Below are positions 17,690 to 24,798 of a stretch of DNA of 64,000 nt, piece after piece; positions within the stretch are counted from its first letter, which is position 1, and every line of letters starts with the position of its first letter. Where the stretch lies: the NCBI GenBank assembly GCA_965228125.1, contig OZ245791.1:1426001-1490000 (forward strand). Reading direction: 5' to 3'. The DNA is from GWF2-38-69 sp965228125 (lineage in GTDB: Bacteria; Verrucomicrobiota; Lentisphaeria; Victivallales; GWF2-38-69). The position numbers were made by a program, and so were the translations under genes. The notes below the pieces were generated by a model. That model saw only the letters and a program-made list of their open reading frames with translations. It did no database searches and was not told the origin of the DNA.

Positions 17690-18091
17690 TCAGTTACTTT
17701 TCTCAACTAAATCGTTTGCTTTGGATTCAAAGTTATATCCGAGGCTCTTCCATTGATCGAGGATGTCTTCTTTGGAAATAAATCCCACATGTCTTGCTAA
17801 TTCTTTACCATCCTTGTCAAAAAATATTTGAGTCGGAATAGACTGAATATTGTATCTTGCTGCTTTCTGAGAATTTTCTTTCTGCCAGACATCTATGAAT
17901 TCGACATCAAAAACGCCTTTGTATTGAGTTTTGAGTTCATCCAAAATCGGAGCCATCTTTTTGCAGGGGATACATTTTGTAGCACCCAAATCAATCATTT
18001 TAGGAATGACGTTCAGCCCTGTATTCTCTTGAGCGGTAAGCCCCAAGAGAAAGGTTGTAAAAATAAAACACAAGATTAACTTCTTCATCAT
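17690..18091 (-). CDS. Exported thioredoxin-like protein with CIPC active site
   Basis: 133 residues. A signal peptide at about 1-20 (KKLILCFIFTTFLLGLTAQ) is followed by a thioredoxin fold: MIDLGATKCIPCKKMAPIL with the C-x2-C active site (Ile-Pro instead of the usual Gly-Pro), then IQSIPTQIFFDKDGKELARHVGF with the cis-Pro loop. It should work in the periplasm. It sits between the arsE-like and arsF-like genes, 9 bases from one and 15 from the other. Together with the CcdA-fold ArsG-like protein it could form a thiol relay across the membrane; this is inference. Confidence 0.87.
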   Translation of the reverse strand: MMKKLILCFIFTTFLLGLTAQENTGLNVIPKMIDLGATKCIPCKKMAPILDELKTQYKGVFDVEFIDVWQKENSQKAARYNIQSIPTQIFFDKDGKELARHVGFISKEDILDQWKSLGYNFESKANDLVEKSN

Positions 18092-18100
18092 GATCGTCTT

Positions 18101-18334
18101 TCAAGCCTTTAAAATTTTCTTCATTTCATCAATGGAAGGGATTCTTCCTGAACTCTTGACTTTACCATCAATGACAAGCCCTGGAGTCATCATCACTCCT
18201 AATTTAACTATCTCGACGATATCTGTTACTTTTTGAATTTCGTAGTCCATTCCCAGCTCTTTTGCCGCAGAGTCAGCAACTTCAGCCAGTTTTTTACATT
18301 TAGAACACCCTGTTCCTAGCACTTGAATTTTCAT
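18101..18334 (-). CDS. arsE: ArsE-like small thioredoxin (TM0996/MTH895 family)
   Basis: 77 residues from the ATG at 18334, chosen because AGGAAGGTG lies 6 bases before it; an ATG at 18391 would add 19 residues overlapping arsR. MKIQVLGTGCSKCKKL carries the C-x2-C site (Ser-Lys between the cysteines) directly after the first strand, and MMTPGLVIDGKVKSSGRIPS is the cis-Pro region, both typical of small redox-active disulfide proteins. Next to ArsF and ArsG homologues this is the expected ArsE. It could also simply recycle ArsC. It is cytoplasmic, and second in the arsR-led operon. Confidence 0.82.
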   Translation of the reverse strand: MKIQVLGTGCSKCKKLAEVADSAAKELGMDYEIQKVTDIVEIVKLGVMMTPGLVIDGKVKSSGRIPSIDEMKKILKA

Positions 18335-18368
18335 ATTATCACCTTCCTGTTTAGTAGTTTTGATATGG

Positions 18369-18722
18369 CTACAGATTGCATAACTCTTCATGAGTGAGTT
18401 TGATAATTTTTTTAAGCCTGACAGCGTCTGATTTGATTATTTTGTCGTCTATCAGATTGCTTTTAAGCAGAGTTAGAGCCTGCTGAGGAAATATAACAGA
18501 ATCTCCTAAGCTTAATTTGTAGAAAATCCATTTGCCTTCTTTTCTGCTGTGAACGAGTCCAGCGTGTTTCAGAATTGACATATGTTTGGATATAGTCGAA
18601 GGGGCAAGGCCAAATAGAGCAGTAATGCGGCAAACACACAACTCCCCATTCGATAATAACATCAATATCCTCAATCTAGTAGGGTCTGAAACGGCTTTTA
18701 AAACTTCTACAATCTCATTCAC
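18369..18722 (-). CDS. arsR: ArsR-family metalloid-responsive repressor
   Basis: 117 residues from a GTG start (an ATG four bases on is out of frame), with GGAAG 8 bases upstream. Winged helix-turn-helix: DPTRLRILMLLSNGELCVCRI, then LAPSTISKHMSILKHAGLV as recognition helix region. ELCVC is the metalloid-binding Cys-x-Cys of classical ArsR proteins, so arsenite should release it from DNA. It heads the 14-gene run and most likely represses its own promoter, where inverted repeats overlap a -35-like hexamer at 18774-18794. Confidence 0.94.
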   Translation of the reverse strand: MNEIVEVLKAVSDPTRLRILMLLSNGELCVCRITALFGLAPSTISKHMSILKHAGLVHSRKEGKWIFYKLSLGDSVIFPQQALTLLKSNLIDDKIIKSDAVRLKKIIKLTHEELCNL

Positions 18723-18752
18723 AAGAAGTACTTCCTTATTTTTATTTCCAGA

Positions 18753-18781
18753 ACATTAACCTCAATTCTATATTTCGTCAA
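18753..18781 (-). promoter_or_regulatory. Candidate sigma-70 promoter of the arsR operon
   Basis: On the minus strand TTGACG (18781-18776) and TAATGT (18758-18753) are separated by 17 bases, with the arsR GTG about 30 bases further on. The -35 is a near-perfect match, the -10 matches at three of six. The -35 lies inside the inverted repeats described next, as expected for a repressed promoter. Predicted from sequence only. Confidence 0.4.
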
Positions 18782-18794
18782 ACAACGAATTGTT
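18774..18794. promoter_or_regulatory. Candidate ArsR operator (two overlapping inverted repeats)
   Basis: TTCGT-6-ACGAA (18774-18789) and AACAA-4-TTGTT (18781-18794) are both perfect in their arms and overlap. They lie just upstream of arsR and cover its -35 hexamer. ArsR proteins bind short imperfect dyads in this position, so either repeat could be the site. Binding is not shown. Confidence 0.4.
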
Positions 18795-18847
18795 ATATAT
18801 CCAAAATTTTACACTAAATTTGGGGAGAACTTTATAAATGCAAGCTT

Positions 18848-19627
18848 TTACTCTGTCTGTCCTTTAAGTTTATGCCAAAGCAAACCAATATATTCATGCA
18901 TGGCTCTACCTGAAGCAGACAGGTTCCCTGAAGAGGGGATCATACCAGATAAAAACATCCGGTTCTCAGTTCCTTGAAAGTCTGTAGGAGCAGGAATCGG
19001 AGCCAATCCCTGTTTCTGGAATAGCTTTACAGCCCGAGGCATGTGAACGGCTGAAGTAACCAAAACAAAAGGGGCATCGCCAATGATTTTTTTCACGTTG
19101 GCAGCTTCATCGCAAGTATCAAGAGAGCGGCTTTCGGTTATAATATCATCTTTAGGAATACCGATTTCTTCAAGAAGTGCTTTCTCAATTTCAGAGAAAG
19201 GTTTCTCAGTTACTCCGCCGGTAAGCAAGATTTTAGACCCTGGATTAAGTTTATAAACTCTTATCCCTTCTATGAGTCTTGATAACGTAGCATAATCTCC
19301 GCTTGTATTCATGGGAATTCCATATTTCTCGTCAGCACCTCCTGATAATACAACCACAAAGTCTATTTTCTTATAGTTCTTCTGGTAAACAGGATATTCA
19401 TTTTCTAAAGGTTTAATCAGTAAATTGGAAATGTCTTTAATGCTCAGAAACAAAATAACAAAGGCTCCCAGCCCCACTAATATTCTGCCTGCTCTTTGTC
19501 TCCTTGAGTAACTTAAAAAAAACAGTCCGACAAATATCAAAATCAAACTTAAAAACAGAAAGTTACAAAAAAACACGGAAAATATCTTTTTCAAGAAAAA
19601 AGCAAAAGGGATACAATTCGACAGCAT
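18848..19627 (-). CDS. YdcF/ElyC-family membrane protein (DUF218)
   Basis: 259 residues. Two N-terminal helices (about 10-38 and 44-66) precede a DUF218 domain: DFVVVLSGGADEKYGIP, LSRLIEGIRVYKLNPGSKILLTGG, ESRSLDTCDEAANVKKI and FVLVTSAVHMPRAVKLFQKQG. This layout matches ElyC/YdcF proteins, linked in E. coli to lipid-carrier and cell-envelope biogenesis. It faces the arsR promoter region by its 3' end and is transcribed separately from the divergent gene at 19753. No catalytic residues are proven for the family. Confidence 0.86.
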   Translation of the reverse strand: MLSNCIPFAFFLKKIFSVFFCNFLFLSLILIFVGLFFLSYSRRQRAGRILVGLGAFVILFLSIKDISNLLIKPLENEYPVYQKNYKKIDFVVVLSGGADEKYGIPMNTSGDYATLSRLIEGIRVYKLNPGSKILLTGGVTEKPFSEIEKALLEEIGIPKDDIITESRSLDTCDEAANVKKIIGDAPFVLVTSAVHMPRAVKLFQKQGLAPIPAPTDFQGTENRMFLSGMIPSSGNLSASGRAMHEYIGLLWHKLKGQTE

Positions 19628-19752
19628 AAATCTAACTTCTCTTTTTTCAGTTTATTCATGGGCAGTATCTTTTTAAAATTGATACTTTCCTGAAAGACAT
19701 TAAAGTAACATCTTTAAAAAGCTAAAACTAAAACCTTCCATATCAAATAACG

Positions 19753-20220
19753 ATGAAGAAAATCTTTGCCTTATTATTGTTAGCAGCAATATCCTTTGGC
19801 GGTTACTACACCTATGAAAAGTTCTTTAAAAAGCAGATTTTTAAAGACTACTCAGGCAACTCTGAGCTAAGAGACAAAGCGATTAATAATTTAGTCTTCA
19901 GTACATTTGATGATAATTATAATCTCGCATTTTATCTGACCGCAAAGTGGTCTTCAGAAATAGAAACCGATCCCAATACATCATCTGTTAAAATGGAAGT
20001 TATTGCGACACAAACAGAATCAGCCAAAGGCAAACAAGTAATAGCTTCAGAATCAATCGAAGGCATCACTAAAGATGGGACAAAATCAGGCTCCATATCC
20101 TGTCATATCTCCAGAAAAGACATCCCTCCAGACAGGCCGTATGTATGGATAAGAATAATTTCTACTATAGACGGGCAACCTCAGCCGCCAATTATTAAAT
20201 ATTACGGCAAATTTAATTAA
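19753..20220 (+). CDS. Hypothetical membrane-anchored protein
   Basis: 155 residues, not recognised. Residues 3-20 form a hydrophobic segment after two lysines (anchor or signal peptide), followed by a basic stretch KKQIFKDY and a beta-rich domain of about 120 residues (repeating strand patterns, no cysteines apart from one). The start has no strong ribosome site, but no other ATG would keep the hydrophobic segment. Its stop overlaps the 3' end of the convergent PHP gene by 8 bases. Likely periplasmic; no function can be proposed. Confidence 0.6.
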   Translation: MKKIFALLLLAAISFGGYYTYEKFFKKQIFKDYSGNSELRDKAINNLVFSTFDDNYNLAFYLTAKWSSEIETDPNTSSVKMEVIATQTESAKGKQVIASESIEGITKDGTKSGSISCHISRKDIPPDRPYVWIRIISTIDGQPQPPIIKYYGKFN

Positions 20221-21106
20221 CTTTATATTTTTCTTCTCTGTAGTTTCTGAGGTTCACATATACAGAGTCCGGGATGTTAAGTTCCCCGCGCCCGATTGCC
20301 ATACTGATTGTCGGTTGATTTTCTCCATGAAAATCTGTTCCTCCTGAAATAGCAAGATTAAACTCTTCCGCACATTTTAAGAGCGCCTTGTGCTGTTTCT
20401 GTGTGTATTGTGGGTAATAAGCCTCTACGCCATCAAGCCCAAATCCCATTAACGAGAGAATTTCCGCCCTTATGTTACTTATATCATTTTTGTTTCTGTG
20501 CAAAGGATGCGCCCAAATGGCAATCCCTCCGGCTGAATGTATTGCCTCCATGACTTCCTTAATATCCGGCAACATTCTGGGAGTATAACATTCTGACCCT
20601 CTTGCCAGGCAACTTGAAAATACATCTTGTGCGCTTTTAAAATACTTTTTTTTAACAAGCAGCGAAGCAATATGAGGCCGCCCTATTACCTCTCCTTCCG
20701 ATTCAGAGTCAAGTTCCTCTTGGGTAAATTGAAATCCTTTGTTATTTAATTTCTCTATGATGGCAGTATTCCTTGTTTCTCTGTTATTCCTGCTATTTTC
20801 AAGCAAGGCTCCCATTTTCTCGTTATTGCAGTCTATCCAAAATCCCAAAATATGAATCTCACGGGATTCCCACGCTCCGGCAATCTCCACGCCAGGAACA
20901 GCGGATATTGGTAAATCTTTGGCGCATTGCAGAAATTCATCCAATCCATTTATCGTGTCGTGATCGGTTAGAGCTATCGCACTTAACCCGATATTCACAG
21001 CTTTTAAAACTATTTCTCTTGGCGAAAGTGTTCCATCCGATGCAGTGCTATGCGTATGTAAATCTATCATTTTTGCTGTAGGTTGTAATTTGATGTTTGC
21101 CTTCAT
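20213..21106 (-). CDS. PHP-domain phosphoesterase (YciV/RNase AM type)
   Basis: 297 residues from the ATG at 21106; an ATG at 21070 (MIDLHTHSTASDG) gives the usual family N-terminus and may be the true start, as neither has a clear ribosome site. Metal-ligand motifs in order: DLHTHS, ALTDHDT, PGVEI, GRPHIA, WAHPLHR and GTDFHG, the full PHP set for a trinuclear metal centre. Closest described relatives hydrolyse nucleoside 3',5'-bisphosphates or trim RNA 5' ends. Monocistronic, convergent with the small gene before it. Confidence 0.88.
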   Translation of the reverse strand: MKANIKLQPTAKMIDLHTHSTASDGTLSPREIVLKAVNIGLSAIALTDHDTINGLDEFLQCAKDLPISAVPGVEIAGAWESREIHILGFWIDCNNEKMGALLENSRNNRETRNTAIIEKLNNKGFQFTQEELDSESEGEVIGRPHIASLLVKKKYFKSAQDVFSSCLARGSECYTPRMLPDIKEVMEAIHSAGGIAIWAHPLHRNKNDISNIRAEILSLMGFGLDGVEAYYPQYTQKQHKALLKCAEEFNLAISGGTDFHGENQPTISMAIGRGELNIPDSVYVNLRNYREEKYKVN

Positions 21107-21267
21107 ATAATAATCTAAGGCAATACCATTGATTTAAAAGAAAAGACTAGCGTTTATTATGGATTAAAATAGCACTTAAATTTTTATATTTTCTTGAATA
21201 TTTCTCCCATGAATTAAAATTAGAATCAAAACCAGATTTTTTATAACCATCGGAAAACTTCTTACTT

Positions 21268-21996
21268 ATGCAATCATTTCTATTTTTAGGTACTGCGACA
21301 GTCTCGCCTTTTTACGCATTCAGCCACAGTGATACGGTAGGTAAAATAATAGTATTAGCTCTATTTATGGTATCTATTTACAGTTGGACTGTAATGATTG
21401 ACAAGTTTATCAATATGTCAAAAATGCTCAAGCAGTCGAAATCGTTTAAAGAACTTTTCAGAGATGCAAAATATCCGCTGATGGTCTATGCAGAGGGAAA
21501 AAAAGAGAAATCAATGCTGGGAGAAATATATCGAAAAGCATCAACAGAATTGATAGAGTTCTACAACATGGATGAAACCCATGCAAACCAGTACGGGAGC
21601 AGGGCCTTCCCCGCCCAGAAACTTAACTTCGGGCAATTGGAAACTATAAGAACCATTCTTGACCAAACCGTTTCGGATAAAATAATCGAATTGGAAGACA
21701 AAATGAGTTTTTTGTCTACTGCCATAAGTATCGGCCCTCTCATGGGACTTTTTGGAACAGTCTGGGGTATAATGATGGCATTTATTTCTATGGCAGTCGT
21801 AGGAAAAGCCGATATTCCTGCCATGGCACCTGGTATAAGCAGCGCTCTGTTGACCACCGTACTTGGGCTGACAGTCGCCATACCTTCATTGGTAGGATAT
21901 AATATTTTGGCCGGTTACATTAAAAAACTCATAGCCCACATGGATAACTTCACGGATGACTTCATTACCAAACTAAAACTCGAGCACAATAACTAA
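21268..21996 (+). CDS. ExbB/TolQ-type proton channel
   Basis: 242 residues with three helices: about 22-45, and a pair in the C-terminal half. SFLSTAISIGPLMGLFGTVWGIMMAF and ISSALLTTVLGLTVAIPSLVGYN are the conserved MotA/TolQ/ExbB helix pair that lines the proton path. The cytoplasmic loop of roughly 90 residues lies between helices 1 and 2. It is followed after 5 bases by the ExbD-like partner. The pair would turn the proton gradient into motion in the periplasm for Ton/Tol-like work. No tonB, tolA or pal is adjacent; a TolC-like lipoprotein and a giant surface protein follow instead. Confidence 0.92.
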   Translation: MQSFLFLGTATVSPFYAFSHSDTVGKIIVLALFMVSIYSWTVMIDKFINMSKMLKQSKSFKELFRDAKYPLMVYAEGKKEKSMLGEIYRKASTELIEFYNMDETHANQYGSRAFPAQKLNFGQLETIRTILDQTVSDKIIELEDKMSFLSTAISIGPLMGLFGTVWGIMMAFISMAVVGKADIPAMAPGISSALLTTVLGLTVAIPSLVGYNILAGYIKKLIAHMDNFTDDFITKLKLEHNN

Positions 21997-22001
21997 CAAG
22001 A

Positions 22002-22409
22002 ATGCGAAGACAAAGAAGAAGCTCTCAGCTCAATGCCATCAGACAAATTGACCTGACCAACCTTATTGACGTGGCCTTCACCCTCCTTATAGTCTTTATG
22101 ATTACAATTCCTCTGGTAGAATATAATGTCAATGTGTCTCCGCCGGAAATGAATGCACAGCCAATAGAAGATAAAGAGAGCATCTACGTAAATCTCAACA
22201 GTAAAAAACAGGTTTTTTTTCAATATCAGCCTGTTACGGAACAAGTACTTCAGCAAAAGATTGATGAAGTTGTTACCAAAAAACCAAATACTACAATATT
22301 TCTCAGGGCAGATGGAATATGCTCTTATAATCAGGTAATGGAAGTAATGAAAACCATTAAGGCTGCAGGCGCCAAAAATATCTCCCTTATCACATTAAAA
22401 GAAGACTGA
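22002..22409 (+). CDS. ExbD/TolR-type protein
   Basis: 135 residues: cytoplasmic basic tail, one helix at about 20-42 with Asp23 in NLIDVAFTLLIVFMIT (the essential proton-binding Asp of ExbD/TolR), and a periplasmic domain of about 90 residues ending ICSYNQVMEVMKTIKAAGAKNISLIT, the typical ExbD C-terminal fold. Begins 5 bases after the exbB-like stop, so they are an operon. Works with the upstream channel as stator/motor. All key residues are present. Confidence 0.92.
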   Translation: MRRQRRSSQLNAIRQIDLTNLIDVAFTLLIVFMITIPLVEYNVNVSPPEMNAQPIEDKESIYVNLNSKKQVFFQYQPVTEQVLQQKIDEVVTKKPNTTIFLRADGICSYNQVMEVMKTIKAAGAKNISLITLKED

Positions 22410-22584
22410 AGCAAAAGCTAACTGAAAAGTTTTAACTGTCAGCTACTTAATATGTACATTAAGATTTAAACCTGAACAACTCCCCCCGAAAAAGAATAGT
22501 GAAAATTAGTGGAGACTAGTGGCCTAAAATTATCTACAGAGGCTTATTGATGACGAATTACTCCACGTTATCGAAAAAACAGAT

Positions 22585-22627
22585 AGCAGTTAATATGAAT
22601 TTTGTATTTCACACTGCTCTTTTTTTT
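22585..22627 (+). terminator. Possible intrinsic terminator after exbD
   Basis: AGCAGT (22585-22590) can pair with ACTGCT (22613-22618) and eight T follow from 22620. The stem is only 6 bp and the loop 22 bases, so this is weak. The rest of 22410-22681 (272 bases between exbD and the TolC-like gene) holds a direct repeat TAGTGG-like motif near 22506-22523 and nothing else I can identify. Confidence 0.3.
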
Positions 22628-22681
22628 GTGGATAATTGATTCATAAAAATTTATAAAAACAATAAGGAGACATTTATAATC

Positions 22682-24730
22682 ATGGCAATCACCAGGAAAT
22701 TACTTCCGATCATTCTCATATCCGGCCTTTTGGCCGGCTGTCAAACAGCTGACGAGTACAAAGCGGCCCGAATTAAGAAAGTAGATGAAGCGTTCAAGAA
22801 GTTAAAAGGGAACGATCTTCCCACGACGAAGCCGCTGTCCTTGCCTTACTGCATAGACCTAGCGCTGAAAAACAACCTTGACATGAAGGTATATTCTATA
22901 CAGCAAACCGTTGATAACGAAAGAAGGACCGCCGCTATGCTGGGAATGCTGCCCGACCTGATAGTAAGCGATGGTATGGATTACAGGAACAACGAGCCAG
23001 GGGCCAAGAGTGAAGGGATAGCCACAGGCCAGCAGAGTTTGGAGTACAGCTACAGTTCACAACAATATGAAAACAGGGTCAAGGTCGAGATGCTGTTCAG
23101 CGTAATAGATTTTGGTCTGGCATATTTTAACTCTGTTCAGACTCAGGACAAACTTCTGCTTTCAGGAGAAGAACAGCGCAGGGCGGCTCAGAATCTTATC
23201 CTTGATGTAACGGGCGCCTATTTGAGAGTGGCCTCAGCCCAGTACGAGATGGAAAAAGTTGAAGCCATGTTAAAGGAATGCGAGTCTACGGAAACGGCGC
23301 TTAACAACATAACCACATCCAGAGGCATATCCAAGTCCGACGCGCTTGTCGAAGAGAAGAAGTTCATCAACCTGAAGCTCCAGCTCAGGGAATACCGCAG
23401 GGACTATGAGAATTCCAGCATACAGCTCAGGTCGTTGATGGGATATTACCCGACAAACGAAATAAAAGTCGATACTTCTATCATAGACAGAATGACTACT
23501 TTGAGTACGCCTGATGTTGACTTACTTGAAGAGATAGCGTTGTTTGAAAGGCCTGAACTCTACCAGCTTGACATACAGCAGCATGTTACCAATGTGGAAG
23601 CCCGCAAAAAGATACTTATGATGTTCCCCAACGTGCAGGCATTTGTGGACTTCACAGGAGACTCCAATATATATTTGTATAACAGGACCTGGTGGGAAAT
23701 CGGGGCCAGAGCTGCCTACAATCTTCTTAAATTGCCGGAAAAGATAGCAGAATACAGAGCCCTTGATGCCCAGGCAGACCAGATAGACGCTCAGTCCTTG
23801 GCACTCTCCGTAGGAATAATATCGCAGGTAAGAATAGCTCATGCGAGCTTGCAGGAAGAGAAGGAAAGATTCGAGTTGTACGATAAGAAATACCAGATAT
23901 ACCGTGACCATGTGGAATATTTGTCAAGGCAGTCAGCCGGAGCCAAAAACGTATCTCCGTTTGAGCTTACCAGAATCAAAATGGAAGCAGTAGGCGCTGC
24001 TATCGAAAGAGCCCAGGCGTTAGGCAACTACTATCTGGCCTACTATCGCGTGCTCAATTCCATAGGAGTAGAAAACCTTAATAAAAACACACTGCTTGAC
24101 ATCAAGAAGAGAATGGAGGCAAACCTTGCCGAAATGCAGCAGGACAGCGGCAAGGATACAACTGCAATTGCTTCAGACATAGAGAACAAGAAAGCTGAAA
24201 TAGTTCCGGTTCAGGAAGAAATAGACAATCTTAAGAAGAAGATAAATGCTCTTGAAAGCGAACTTGCAATGGCACCGGCAGATGAATCTAGTGAAAGCGA
24301 CATAGCAGACAAGAAAGAAGATTTGGCCTCATATAATGAAGAACTCGGCAAACTTGAAGCCCAAAAGGCAGAAATAGAAAAAGAGGCAGCCGAACTGGAA
24401 AAGAGCAAAACAGACGCCGAGAATTCATTTGCCGAATATTCAAGCAGCATCAAGAAGTATAGCGATGCCATGGACAAGATGGCTTCTGACAAATCCTATG
24501 AAAGCACTCTTAACCTTGAGATGACTCAAAATATGACAGGCAATCTGATTACGCCCGAAGAATACACCCCGTCGACACAAGGCAATATAGATATAGAAGC
24601 TCAGAAAAACGCAGGCAACAACTCTATAGACTCGGCCGAAGTAACTCCGTCAGCTACGGGAAATCTCACTGATGAGACCCTTTACAACGAGGACAAAAAC
24701 AACATCAATGTGCAGGAACTAAATCAGTAA
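22682..24730 (+). CDS. TolC-like outer-membrane lipoprotein with C-terminal coiled-coil extension
   Basis: 682 residues, against 430-500 for usual TolC proteins. A lipobox LLAGC puts the lipidated Cys at position 20. The body from about 50 to 480 shows the TolC/OEP repeat layout: LPYCIDLALKNNLDMKV, long amphipathic helices, LPDLIV strand region, and the second repeat near 300 (ALFERPELYQLDIQ). Residues about 485-600 are a Glu/Lys/Ala-rich coiled coil, followed by an Asn/Thr-rich tail with repeated T-GNL motifs. It would form an outer-membrane channel; the extension is unusual. It directly precedes the giant LEPR protein gene (68 bases), so export of that protein is a natural guess. Codons appear more GC-rich at third positions than in flanking genes. 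Confidence 0.82.
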   Translation: MAITRKLLPIILISGLLAGCQTADEYKAARIKKVDEAFKKLKGNDLPTTKPLSLPYCIDLALKNNLDMKVYSIQQTVDNERRTAAMLGMLPDLIVSDGMDYRNNEPGAKSEGIATGQQSLEYSYSSQQYENRVKVEMLFSVIDFGLAYFNSVQTQDKLLLSGEEQRRAAQNLILDVTGAYLRVASAQYEMEKVEAMLKECESTETALNNITTSRGISKSDALVEEKKFINLKLQLREYRRDYENSSIQLRSLMGYYPTNEIKVDTSIIDRMTTLSTPDVDLLEEIALFERPELYQLDIQQHVTNVEARKKILMMFPNVQAFVDFTGDSNIYLYNRTWWEIGARAAYNLLKLPEKIAEYRALDAQADQIDAQSLALSVGIISQVRIAHASLQEEKERFELYDKKYQIYRDHVEYLSRQSAGAKNVSPFELTRIKMEAVGAAIERAQALGNYYLAYYRVLNSIGVENLNKNTLLDIKKRMEANLAEMQQDSGKDTTAIASDIENKKAEIVPVQEEIDNLKKKINALESELAMAPADESSESDIADKKEDLASYNEELGKLEAQKAEIEKEAAELEKSKTDAENSFAEYSSSIKKYSDAMDKMASDKSYESTLNLEMTQNMTGNLITPEEYTPSTQGNIDIEAQKNAGNNSIDSAEVTPSATGNLTDETLYNEDKNNINVQELNQ

Positions 24731-24739
24731 TTAAAAATT

Positions 24740-24771
24740 GCAGATTGCAAATTTTAAAATCTGCAATCTGC
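24740..24771 (+). other. Perfect 10-bp inverted repeat between TolC-like and giant genes
   Basis: GCAGATTGCA (24740-24749) and TGCAATCTGC (24762-24771) are exact reverse complements around a 12-base A/T loop. No T-run follows, so it is not a classical terminator. In the transcript it forms a hairpin about 28 bases before the giant gene start and could tune the ratio of the two products or protect mRNA ends. Confidence 0.65.
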
Positions 24772-24798
24772 GCCTGAAATATAAAAGGATACAAGACC

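Noticed and set aside
22410..22681. A tRNA or small RNA gene in the gap before the TolC-like gene.
   Set aside because: No cloverleaf, no conserved T-loop sequence and no clear promoter-terminator pair were seen.
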